Source: an uncultured Christensenellaceae bacterium | GTDB taxonomy: Bacteria > Bacillota_A > Clostridia > Christensenellales > UBA3700 | Assembly (NCBI GenBank): GCA_944381335.1 | Contig: CALWKT010000017.1 | Coordinates: 1 to 9,900, forward strand | Direction: 5' to 3' | DNA: 9,900 bases | In this document: piece by piece, positions 1 to 5,107 of the stretch | How the letters are laid out: the number at the start of each line of letters is the position of its first letter | How positions within the stretch are numbered: position 1 is the stretch's first letter | Notes under the pieces: generated by a model | Seen by the model: the letters and a program-made list of their open reading frames with translations, nothing else | Databases searched by the model: none | Told to the model about the DNA's origin: nothing | Program-made: the position numbers and the translations under genes

Positions 1-494
1 GGAGCGCCCGCTTTGACCGCCGCTTCAAGTACGGTCTTAGCCGCCTCGATGGTGCTCTTCTTGGCTCTGGGGTGCGGAGAAATGATCAATCCGTTTCTTG
101 TCTTGAGTGCGAGAAGGGATTTGAAAATCGCCGTTGAAGTCGGGTTCGTGGTCGGGATTATAGCCGCGATAACGCCCACGGGTTCCGCGACCTTGGTGAT
201 GCCGAAACCGGGATCGTATTCCAGAACGCCGCAAGTCTTTACGTCTCTATAAGCGTTGTAGATATACTCTGACGCATAGTGGTTCTTGATGACCTTGTCT
301 TCCACCACGCCCATTCCGGTCTCTGCGACAGCGAGTTTTGCAAGCGGGATCCTGGCTTTGTTTGCCGCCATAGCCGCTGCGAAGAAAATCTTGTCTACCT
401 GCTCCTGAGTGTACGTTGCATACTTTGCCTGCGCAGCTTTTACACGCGCAATTTTGTCCAGCAAAGTAACCTCGTCGTTGACGATGTCTGCCAT
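1..494 (-). CDS. adhE: Aldehyde-alcohol dehydrogenase AdhE, N-terminal part (cut by window edge)
   Basis: Bifunctional fermentation enzyme: its N-terminal aldehyde dehydrogenase half reduces acetyl-CoA to acetaldehyde and its C-terminal iron alcohol dehydrogenase half makes ethanol, using two NADH. Only the first 164 or so codons lie in the window, so the catalytic cysteine and the whole alcohol dehydrogenase half are outside it. Seen here: the start MADIVNDEV, the helical segment around residues 35-65 with KLAVAETGMGVVEDK, and the family signature GVIAAIIPTTNPTS followed by FKSLLALKTRNG and SPHPRAKK near residues 110-145. These belong to the AdhE type rather than to a generic aldehyde dehydrogenase. 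The ATG at 494-492 has an AAGGAG ribosome binding site at 509-504. The gene stands behind its own promoter and two Rex-type operators, with a leader of about 167 nt. A stand-alone acylating acetaldehyde dehydrogenase cannot be excluded from this fragment alone. Confidence 0.93.
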   Translation of the reverse strand, partial: MADIVNDEVTLLDKIARVKAAQAKYATYTQEQVDKIFFAAAMAANKARIPLAKLAVAETGMGVVEDKVIKNHYASEYIYNAYRDVKTCGVLEYDPGFGITKVAEPVGVIAAIIPTTNPTSTAIFKSLLALKTRNGLIISPHPRAKKSTIEAAKTVLEAAVKAGA

Positions 495-591
495 AACAAA
501 TAACTCCTTTATGAAAAAAAATTTGTATCTTGTTTATTATGCGCAAGCCGTCGAAATAATTTCCGCAGTCGCTCTTCTCTTTTCCCCGTTC

Positions 592-636
592 GGGAAACCT
601 CTCCGAAAAGCCGCCGGACGGTAAGCGCCGGTTCCC
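592..636 (-). other. Possible hairpin in the adhE 5' leader
   Basis: Within the roughly 167-nt untranslated leader of adhE, GGTTCCC (630-636) can pair with GGGAAACC (592-599), with one bulged base. The loop between them is GC-rich and contains further CCGG/CGG self-complementarity. No uridine run follows, so it does not look like an attenuator. It may affect mRNA stability or translation. I recognise no known riboswitch class. Confidence 0.3.
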
Positions 637-638
637 AA

Positions 639-656
639 TTGTTAATTTTTTCACAA
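639..656. promoter_or_regulatory. Rex-type operator, promoter-proximal (downstream of adhE start point)
   Basis: TTGTTAA-TTTT-TTCACAA is an 18-bp inverted repeat with a 4-bp spacer. It fits the Bacillota Rex operator pattern TTGTTAANNNNTTAACAA with one deviation, and TTCACAA is itself a common Rex half-site. It lies just downstream of the predicted adhE transcription start (about 661), where a bound repressor would block transcription. Rex is an NADH-sensing repressor of fermentation genes, and adhE is one of its classic targets. Binding itself is inferred. Confidence 0.75.
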
Positions 657-667
657 TCGTTGACTAT

Positions 668-696
668 ATTATATGCAAGACGTCTGAGTTTGTCAA
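668..696 (-). promoter_or_regulatory. Sigma-A promoter of adhE
   Basis: Read on the minus strand, TTGACA (696-691) is followed after exactly 17 bases by TATAAT (673-668), a full match to both consensus hexamers. Predicted transcription starts near 661. Such a strong core promoter usually needs a repressor, and Rex-type sites overlap its -35 and cover the start region. Confidence 0.88.
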
Positions 697-707
697 CAAT
701 TTAACAA
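690..707. promoter_or_regulatory. Rex-type operator overlapping the adhE -35 box
   Basis: TTGTCAA-CAAT-TTAACAA is an 18-bp inverted repeat with a 4-bp spacer, one base away from the symmetric Rex consensus TTGTTAANNNNTTAACAA. It contains the whole -35 hexamer (691-696), so occupancy would exclude RNA polymerase. Its centre is 51 bp (about five helical turns) from that of the 639-656 site, putting both sites on roughly the same face of the helix. Confidence 0.78.
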
Positions 708-920
708 GTGAATTTTCAACTTTTTTACATATTTTTATGCGGCGGAAATTTTGCGCGTATTTTTATAACAAAAACGTATTTTTTCATCGTATAAGCACGG
801 TTATCTTGAAATTGTTTCAGAGATTTTTTATGTATAAAACCGTAATTTCACATCTTTGATCCCGCAATCGTGAATATCTACATCCTGTTAAATCGCACGT
901 TTTCCGGGAAAACCGCCCGA
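708..920. other. Intergenic stretch without recognised gene
   Basis: AT-rich DNA upstream of the adhE promoter. I see no ORF with a ribosome binding site, no RNA gene and no terminator. The only structure noticed is a short imperfect dyad TGAAA-TTG-TTTCA at 807-819, too weak to call an operator. Confidence 0.6.
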
Positions 921-951
921 TCGCGCATTGCTCTGAAAAACTCGCGCATTG
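921..951. repeat. 10-bp direct repeat, 21-bp period, at a -35 box
   Basis: TCGCGCATTG occurs exactly at 921-930 and 942-951, so the copies are two helical turns apart. The second copy runs into the TTGACA -35 box at 949-954. Same-face direct repeats placed like this are typical of sites for response-regulator-type activators, for example LytTR or OmpR-family proteins. The protein that would bind is unknown and no regulator gene is adjacent. Confidence 0.5.
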
Positions 952-977
952 ACAGTACTACCGCACGTCGATATAAT
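949..977 (+). promoter_or_regulatory. Consensus sigma-A promoter of an orphan transcription unit
   Basis: TTGACA (949-954), 17-base spacer, TATAAT (972-977): a perfect match to both hexamers and the spacing. The predicted start is near 984, directly at the AAGGAG sequence of 984-989. No recognised gene follows. The only terminator in the right orientation is at about 1359-1402. Confidence 0.75.
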
Positions 978-995
978 TATTGAAAGGAGTAATAA

Positions 996-1064
996 GTGAA
1001 CGCACGCTCAAATAAAGGCGAGGAATTTTCAGAACGCCCGAATAAACGATTTTTCGGAATATAA
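996..1064 (+). CDS. Possible 22-residue peptide ORF
   Basis: Unrecognised. A GTG start at 996 lies six bases after AAGGAG (984-989), downstream of a perfect promoter. The ORF runs 22 codons to TAA at 1062-1064. The peptide, starting MNARSNKGEEF and ending RPNKRFFGI, is charged, with no signal peptide or membrane segment. Its transcript would have a leader of only about 12 nt. It could be a real small protein, a leader peptide, the intact start of a decayed gene, or chance. Another frame (1000-1134) also stays open across it, which weakens the case for any one frame. Confidence 0.22.
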   Translation: MNARSNKGEEFSERPNKRFFGI

Positions 1065-1081
1065 CTCAAAGCGCGCCATAA

Positions 1082-1306
1082 AAAGCGTCAACGGCACTCT
1101 CTTCAACGGATTTCGACGCGCGCACCCACCGCGATAAATGTCACTCGTCTTCTATTGATTCTTCAAGACGCGGCAAACTGAAAAACACGAGCAAAGTCGC
1201 CGCATCGCGACCATCCGCAAAACCCGTGCCCGTAAAAGCGAGTATCAAGAAGTCAAAACATGTCTCAAAGAAGTCTTTCTCAAAAAAAATCCGCAAAACA
1301 AAATAG
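1082..1306 (+). other. Lysine/serine-rich open frame without a start codon (possible gene remnant)
   Basis: This frame opens after TAA at 1079-1081 and ends at TAG 1304-1306. It has no ATG or TTG, and its only GTG (1226) is late. The translation becomes strikingly basic towards the end, for instance RRGKLKNTSKVAAS, PVPVKASIKKSKHVSKK and SFSKKIRKTK, resembling lysine-rich nucleic-acid-binding tails. Together with the start at 996 it could be a frameshifted small basic protein, although linking them needs more than one frame change. It could equally be non-coding RNA sequence read as protein. Confidence 0.2.
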
Positions 1307-1350
1307 CGAAATGATAACTTACGCCCCGGCATAACCGCATCATAAGATAT

Positions 1351-1402
1351 AAAAACGCCCTCCTCGTGGCGCGCAAAAACGCTCGAGAAAGGAGGTCTTT
1401 TT
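1351..1402. terminator. Bidirectional rho-independent terminator
   Basis: CCTCCT (1359-1364) pairs with AGGAGG (1390-1395), with inner CG-rich complementarity. The hairpin is followed by TTTTT at 1398-1402 on the plus strand and by five T on the minus strand (complement of 1351-1355). It sits about 30 bases after the stop of the NusG-domain gene, so it should end that minus-strand operon. It could also end the plus-strand transcript starting near 984. Confidence 0.6.
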
Positions 1403-1423
1403 GTCAATACCTGCAATTCCGGT

Positions 1424-1894
1424 TCAGCCGGTGACGGGGGAGGAAACTTCGTCTCCGAACGCCACGATCTTCAGCTTGTGCGGCGCGCATATGATGCTGT
1501 CTCCGGACTTTTCCATTGCAGGCATATAGGTGCAGTCCTGAGAAAAACTGCAATCTGCGTCCACCATCTTGACGGTGCGCTTTTCCTTGTCCACGAAAAA
1601 GACGTTGTAGCCTTCTTCCGTGCCAATTCTGACTGTGTAACCGCCGTTTTCCGGGATTATCTCTATTTCTTCGTCAAAGCCTTCATCCGTTGCGAATTCG
1701 TCGGTTGAAAAGTCGTAATCCATGACCCGCGCTCCCGCACACTCGACGTAAAAGCCGGTCATCTGCTCTTTCCCGGGGAGAAGAAAAACGAGCAAAAGCA
1801 CGACCGCGACCGCAAGCACGACAACGTAAGGCACGATATCCCACGCTGTAAAATACTTGCTGTTCTTCACGTCCTCAATGGTCTTCTTGCGCAT
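1424..1894 (-). CDS. Membrane-anchored NusG domain II protein
   Basis: A 156-residue protein with a short cytoplasmic N-terminus (MRKKTIEDVK), one transmembrane segment at about residues 20-40 (PYVVVLAVAVVLLLVFLL), and an extracytoplasmic C-terminal domain. The C-terminal pattern of three cysteines (C115, C121, C136) in CSFSQDCTYM and IICAPHKLKIVAFG fits NusG domain II (PF07009-like), where a C...C...CxPxKLxI signature is typical. This family is not the transcription factor NusG; in Clostridia it is often next to apbE and prenyl-synthase or electron-transport genes, and its biochemical role is not settled. Here it starts 28 bases after the apbE stop with a ribosome binding site AGGAGA at 1904-1899, so the two are almost certainly co-transcribed. 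The terminator at 1351-1402 follows. The domain call is good; the function is unknown. Confidence 0.82.
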   Translation of the reverse strand: MRKKTIEDVKNSKYFTAWDIVPYVVVLAVAVVLLLVFLLPGKEQMTGFYVECAGARVMDYDFSTDEFATDEGFDEEIEIIPENGGYTVRIGTEEGYNVFFVDKEKRTVKMVDADCSFSQDCTYMPAMEKSGDSIICAPHKLKIVAFGDEVSSPVTG

Positions 1895-1922
1895 AAAATC
1901 TCCTGCCCGTGTTCGTTATCGC

Positions 1923-3077
1923 TTAGATTTCCTTTCCGTCCGCGTTCGTCATGACGCTGAATCCGTTGCCTGACGCGACGGCGATAGTATAGGTGTAACC
2001 TTCCAGTTTTTCCGCAAGACGGGCCGCCCCTTCGCTGCCCAGGACGCACATAGCGGTCGAATACGCGTCGCACATCGCGGCGCTTTCGCCGTATACGCTC
2101 ACGGTCAGCACGTCGCTTTCGTAAGGCTCTCCTGTGGACGGGTCTATGATATGGCTGTAATGCCTGCCTCCTATCTCGTAGCACCGCTGGTAACTTCCGC
2201 TTGTGGAAAGGGAGACGTCTTTAAGGTACGCCTTGAAATAATATTCCCCTGCGTTTACCGGCGACAGGACTGAAACCGTCCACTCTCCCGGGTCTGCGCC
2301 GGCTTCTTTGCGCGCATTTTTGAGCAGAGACATGCTGCTCACGCCTACGTCCACGTAACCGAAAACGAAGCCGTTTTCTCTCATGATCTCCGAGATCAGA
2401 TCTGCGCAATAGCCTTTTCCTATACCGCTGAGATCGAGCTGCTGAGTATAAGTCACGCCGTCTACGACTCGCTCCTCCCCGCTCTTTCTGACAAAGTACT
2501 TTCCGTCTTCTTCGTATATTTCCGTCTTTGAAAAATCAGACAATTCCGCAAACGCCTTCACGTACTTTCCGTCAGGCAGTTCTATCTTGGGATCGGTTCT
2601 GTCGTAAGGCTTTTCGGGCGTGTAATCGTTCCCGTTGAAACGTGCGGAAAATCCGTAAAGATCGACCGAAAGAGCGAGCGCGGGATTGAACGCTCCGTCC
2701 GTTTCGACGTATGCCTGTTTTGCAAGCAGAATCGCCTCGTAAGTTATTTCGTTTATCTCCAGAGTTTCGCCTGCTCCCGCCGCGTTGAACGCCGCGACGT
2801 CGCTTTTTTCGCCGTCCACGGATAGGATCGAATCCACTTCAGCTGCCGCCGGCTTTATCTCCCCTTCCCACAATGCGGAAAACTCGCTTTTCCTTTCTTC
2901 GGGAAGATAGCAACTGACGGAGCAACTCGTGTTGAAATAATCGTACGTGGTGTACTGAACGCCGACGTAGCTCGTCACGTCGACCCCGTCCACGACCACC
3001 GAACAGCCGCAGACGACGCAGAGTACCGTCACCGTCACGCATAGCGCAAGCGCAATTTTCGTCAACTTTTCAGCCAT
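1923..3077 (-). CDS. apbE: FAD:protein FMN transferase ApbE, lipoprotein
   Basis: Attaches FMN covalently to a Thr/Ser of extracytoplasmic flavoproteins, using FAD and Mg2+. With the ATG at 3077-3075 it has 384 residues. A lipoprotein signal comes first (KLTKIALALCVTVTVL, then VCGC with the lipid cysteine at about residue 25). Family motifs follow in order: TDGAFNP (126-132), LDLSGIGKGYCADL (214-227), TSGSY (292-296), HIIDPSTG (309-316), and CDAYSTA (336-342) with the Mg-binding Asp337 and Thr341. In place of the usual double glycine after the FAD motif it has DVGVSS. A GTG at 3134 would add 19 residues and bury the signal peptide, so I prefer 3077, although no Shine-Dalgarno is visible there and the TATAAT at 3089-3084 predicts a leaderless message. 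No FMN acceptor protein is visible in the window. Confidence 0.9.
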   Translation of the reverse strand: MAEKLTKIALALCVTVTVLCVVCGCSVVVDGVDVTSYVGVQYTTYDYFNTSCSVSCYLPEERKSEFSALWEGEIKPAAAEVDSILSVDGEKSDVAAFNAAGAGETLEINEITYEAILLAKQAYVETDGAFNPALALSVDLYGFSARFNGNDYTPEKPYDRTDPKIELPDGKYVKAFAELSDFSKTEIYEEDGKYFVRKSGEERVVDGVTYTQQLDLSGIGKGYCADLISEIMRENGFVFGYVDVGVSSMSLLKNARKEAGADPGEWTVSVLSPVNAGEYYFKAYLKDVSLSTSGSYQRCYEIGGRHYSHIIDPSTGEPYESDVLTVSVYGESAAMCDAYSTAMCVLGSEGAARLAEKLEGYTYTIAVASGNGFSVMTNADGKEI

Positions 3078-3083
3078 AGCTAT

Positions 3084-3112
3084 ATTATAACAAACGCGGC
3101 GTACAAACACAA
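3084..3112 (-). promoter_or_regulatory. Predicted apbE promoter giving a leaderless mRNA
   Basis: On the minus strand TTGTGT (3112-3107), a 17-base spacer and a consensus TATAAT (3089-3084). The predicted start point falls at about 3077, the A of the preferred apbE ATG. The -35 matches only partly. This promoter and the gene's lack of a Shine-Dalgarno are mutually consistent. Confidence 0.5.
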
Positions 3113-3135
3113 CAACAAATTGCCGCGGCGACACG

Positions 3136-3153
3136 CAAAAGCGCGTGCTTTTG
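3136..3153. repeat. 7-bp inverted repeat in the divergent intergenic region
   Basis: CAAAAGC (3136-3142) and GCTTTTG (3147-3153) form a perfect dyad with a GCGT loop, lying between the two divergent promoters. It could be an operator. It is not followed by a convincing T run, so a terminator is unlikely. Confidence 0.4.
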
Positions 3154-3168
3154 TCAACTGTTTGACGT
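3151..3168. promoter_or_regulatory. Imperfect Rex-like site upstream of apbE
   Basis: TTGTCAA-CTGT-TTGACGT has the Rex half-site TTGTCAA, which is also present in the adhE operator, the 4-bp spacer, and five of seven bases of the expected second half TTGACAA. It lies upstream of the predicted apbE -35 and about 45 bp upstream of the divergent promoter. Weaker than the two adhE sites, so only suggestive. Confidence 0.35.
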
Positions 3169-3211
3169 AAAATTTTCTTATATTTTTTTGACGTCAGCCA
3201 ACCTCTCCGTA

Positions 3212-3240
3212 TTGATTTTTCGCGCGCGTTATTATATAAT
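3212..3240 (+). promoter_or_regulatory. Sigma-A promoter of the UPF0371 gene
   Basis: TTGATT (3212-3217), 17-base spacer, TATAAT (3235-3240). The predicted start near 3247 leaves a leader of about 24 nt before the ATG at 3271. Confidence 0.75.
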
Positions 3241-3270
3241 GTTTATAAAGTTCAGTTCAAGGTGTTACGT

Positions 3271-4764
3271 ATGAGAAAGACTGGTTTTGACAGCGCAAAG
3301 TATCTGTCCATGCAATCCGATTTCATTGCAAAACGCATCAAGCAGTTCGGCGGCAAGCTTTACCTGGAATTCGGAGGCAAACTGTTCGACGATTTTCACG
3401 CAAGCAGGGTCCTGCCCGGTTTTGCTCCCGACAACAAGATCGTAATGCTTCAGACCCTCAAGGACAAAGCAGAGATCGTCATCGTTATAAATTCCAAGGA
3501 TATCGCGAAGAATAAACTGCGCGCGGACCTGGGCATCACATACGACGAAGACGTCCTGAGACTCATCGATATTTTCAGGAGTAAAGATCTTTATGTAGGC
3601 AGCGTCGTCCTCTCTCAGTTCAACGAAGAAAACACCCCGGCAAAAGCGTTTCAGACAAGGCTTGAAAGCCTCGGGCTAAAAGTTTACCGCCACTACCACA
3701 TTGAAGGATATCCTCACAATATCCCCCTCATCGTCAGCGACGACGGTTACGGCAAAAACGAATATATCGAGACATCGAGAGAACTCATCGTCATCACCGC
3801 ACCGGGTCCCGGAAGCGGCAAAATGGCGACCTGCCTTTCTCAGCTCTATCACGATTACAAGCGCGGCATAAAAGCCGGTTACGCAAAATACGAGACCTTC
3901 CCGATCTGGAACCTGCCGCTCAACCACCCCGTCAACATGGCTTACGAAGCGGCGACCGCAGACCTCAACGACGTCAACATGATTGACCCCTATCACCTTG
4001 CCGAGTACAACAAAGTCGCGGTCAACTACAACAGAGACATAGAAATTTTCCCCGTGCTCAACGCGCTGTTCGAAAAACTCATGGGGCATTCCCCTTATAA
4101 GTCTCCGACAGACATGGGCGTGAACATGGCAGGCTACGCGATATGCGACGACGAGGTATGCTGCCAGGCTAGCAAACAGGAGATAATCCGCCGTTACTTC
4201 GCCGCGCTTGTCGCAAAACGCAAGGGCGTTGACCGCGGAGACGAAGCGGGCAAGATATCCCTTATCATGGACAAACTCGGGCTCAAAGTCGAAGACCGCG
4301 CGACCGTTCCCGCCGCAAACGCGGTTAAAGCTCGCACCGGAGGACCCGCCGCGGCGATAGAACTCACTGACGGTAGAATAATTACGGGCAAAACGTCCGA
4401 TCTTTTCGGCTGTTCTGCGGCAATGCTTCTCAACGCATTGAAAGCTCTCGCGAATATCGACGACGACATAAAACTGCTTTCGCCCGTAGTAGTAGAACCC
4501 ATTCAGAAACTCAAGACGGGCGTGCTCGGAAGCCGCAACCCGAGACTTCATACGGACGAAGTGCTGATCGCTCTGTCCATTTCCGCGGCAACCAACGACA
4601 CCGCAAAGAAGGCAATGGACCAACTTGAAAAACTCAGAGGCACTCAGGTGCATACCACCGTCATCCTCTCCCCCGTAGACGAAACGGTCTTCAGAAAACT
4701 GGGCGTGGACGTGACAAGCGAGCCTGTGTATTCCACAAAACAGCTCTATCATAAAGTCAAATAA
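3271..4764 (+). CDS. UPF0371 (DUF1846) family protein
   Basis: A 497-residue soluble protein, full length for the UPF0371/DUF1846 family, which has known structures but no established function. Family hallmarks seen: the N-terminal [20 protein letters not shown] and [19 protein letters not shown] blocks, the phosphate-loop-like [19 protein letters not shown] (about residues 177-195), [19 protein letters not shown], and [10 protein letters not shown] near 290. The glycine/lysine loop suggests a nucleotide or phosphate ligand, but no reaction should be assigned. I chose ATG 3271 over GTG 3262 because AAGGTG at 3259-3264 is a Shine-Dalgarno with six-base spacing to 3271 and would overlap the GTG. 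The gene has its own promoter and terminator and is therefore monocistronic, divergent from apbE. Confidence 0.92.
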   Translation: MRKTGFDSAKYLSMQSDFIAKRIKQFGGKLYLEFGGKLFDDFHASRVLPGFAPDNKIVMLQTLKDKAEIVIVINSKDIAKNKLRADLGITYDEDVLRLIDIFRSKDLYVGSVVLSQFNEENTPAKAFQTRLESLGLKVYRHYHIEGYPHNIPLIVSDDGYGKNEYIETSRELIVITAPGPGSGKMATCLSQLYHDYKRGIKAGYAKYETFPIWNLPLNHPVNMAYEAATADLNDVNMIDPYHLAEYNKVAVNYNRDIEIFPVLNALFEKLMGHSPYKSPTDMGVNMAGYAICDDEVCCQASKQEIIRRYFAALVAKRKGVDRGDEAGKISLIMDKLGLKVEDRATVPAANAVKARTGGPAAAIELTDGRIITGKTSDLFGCSAAMLLNALKALANIDDDIKLLSPVVVEPIQKLKTGVLGSRNPRLHTDEVLIALSISAATNDTAKKAMDQLEKLRGTQVHTTVILSPVDETVFRKLGVDVTSEPVYSTKQLYHKVK

Positions 4765-4781
4765 CAAACAAGCCAGGACTC

Positions 4782-4804
4782 AAGGCGCCTCAGGGCGCCT
4801 TTTT
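4782..4804 (+). terminator. Rho-independent terminator of the UPF0371 gene
   Basis: AAGGCGCC (4782-4789) and GGCGCCTT (4794-4801) form a perfect 8-bp GC-rich stem with a four-base loop, running into TTTTT (4800-4804). It begins 18 bases after the stop codon. Confidence 0.92.
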
Positions 4805-4859
4805 GTATGCAAAAAAACTTCCTCTCTCTTTCTCCGTGCCGAACATCTTCTTCATTGCC

Positions 4860-4963
4860 AAAAGAATAATATTTTTCCGTTGCCGAAACGCACAAGTCTT
4901 TTCCGTTGCTTAAAAGAATAGTATTTCTCCATCGCTGAAACGCACAAGTCTTTCGCCCTTTTC
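4860..4963. repeat. Diverged 52-bp tandem repeat, two copies
   Basis: Copies begin at 4860 and 4912, both with AAAAGAATA. Over the first 40 bases they agree at about 35 positions, including the shared block GAAACGCACAAGTCT; the last 12 bases of each have diverged. A further degenerate copy may precede them (about 4832-4859, CTCCGTGCCGAA then TTCATTGCC). The rest of the 4805-5034 gap shows nothing recognisable apart from A/T tracts nearer the perR promoter. Confidence 0.65.
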
Positions 4964-5034
4964 ATCGCATCTGCACAGAGGATTTACTTGCCGTTCCCAC
5001 CGTATTTTTTATCGAAAAAGCTTTTTAAAAAAAT

Positions 5035-5049
5035 TGAGAATTATTCTCA
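5035..5049. promoter_or_regulatory. Fur/PerR-type operator upstream of perR
   Basis: TGAGAAT-T-ATTCTCA is a perfect 7-1-7 inverted repeat with the architecture shared by Fur, PerR and Zur boxes (Fur TGATAATNATTATCA, PerR TTATAATNATTATAA). It lies six bases upstream of the -35 of the perR promoter. The encoded Fur-family protein is the obvious candidate ligand, which would make the operon autoregulated. Confidence 0.75.
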
Positions 5050-5055
5050 TTTTGC

Positions 5056-5084
5056 TTGACATGCGTTTTTTCATGCTATATAAT
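5056..5084 (+). promoter_or_regulatory. Sigma-A promoter of the perR-rubrerythrin operon
   Basis: TTGACA (5056-5061), 17-base spacer and TATAAT (5079-5084), a perfect consensus. A/T tracts at 5003-5033 could serve as an UP element. The predicted start near 5091 coincides with the first base of the AGGAGG ribosome binding site (5091-5096), so the leader is about 17 nt. Confidence 0.88.
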
Positions 5085-5107
5085 AGGCTCAGGAGGCAAG
5101 AAAAGCG

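Noticed and set aside
247..654. Minus-strand ORF of 135 codons overlapping the adhE start
   Set aside because: It is out of frame with adhE, includes the Rex operator and leader as codons, and gives an arginine/cysteine-rich product typical of an off-frame reading.
807..819. Dyad TGAAA-TTG-TTTCA in the gap upstream of adhE
   Set aside because: Only five paired bases in AT-rich DNA, with no promoter on it; expected by chance.
1141..1416. Minus-strand ORF of 91 codons downstream of the NusG-domain gene
   Set aside because: It begins with TTG inside the region next to the terminator hairpin, has no Shine-Dalgarno, and its Phe/Leu-rich sequence is what the reverse of a lysine/serine-rich stretch produces.
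3075..3134. Upstream GTG start for apbE giving 403 residues
   Set aside because: It would place 19 extra residues before a good lipoprotein signal peptide and has no ribosome binding site; the -10 box lies inside that extension.
3676..4767. Minus-strand ORF of 363 codons antisense to the UPF0371 gene
   Set aside because: It lies wholly within a clearly conserved plus-strand gene, resembles no family, and is explained by the codon bias of the real gene in the opposite frame.
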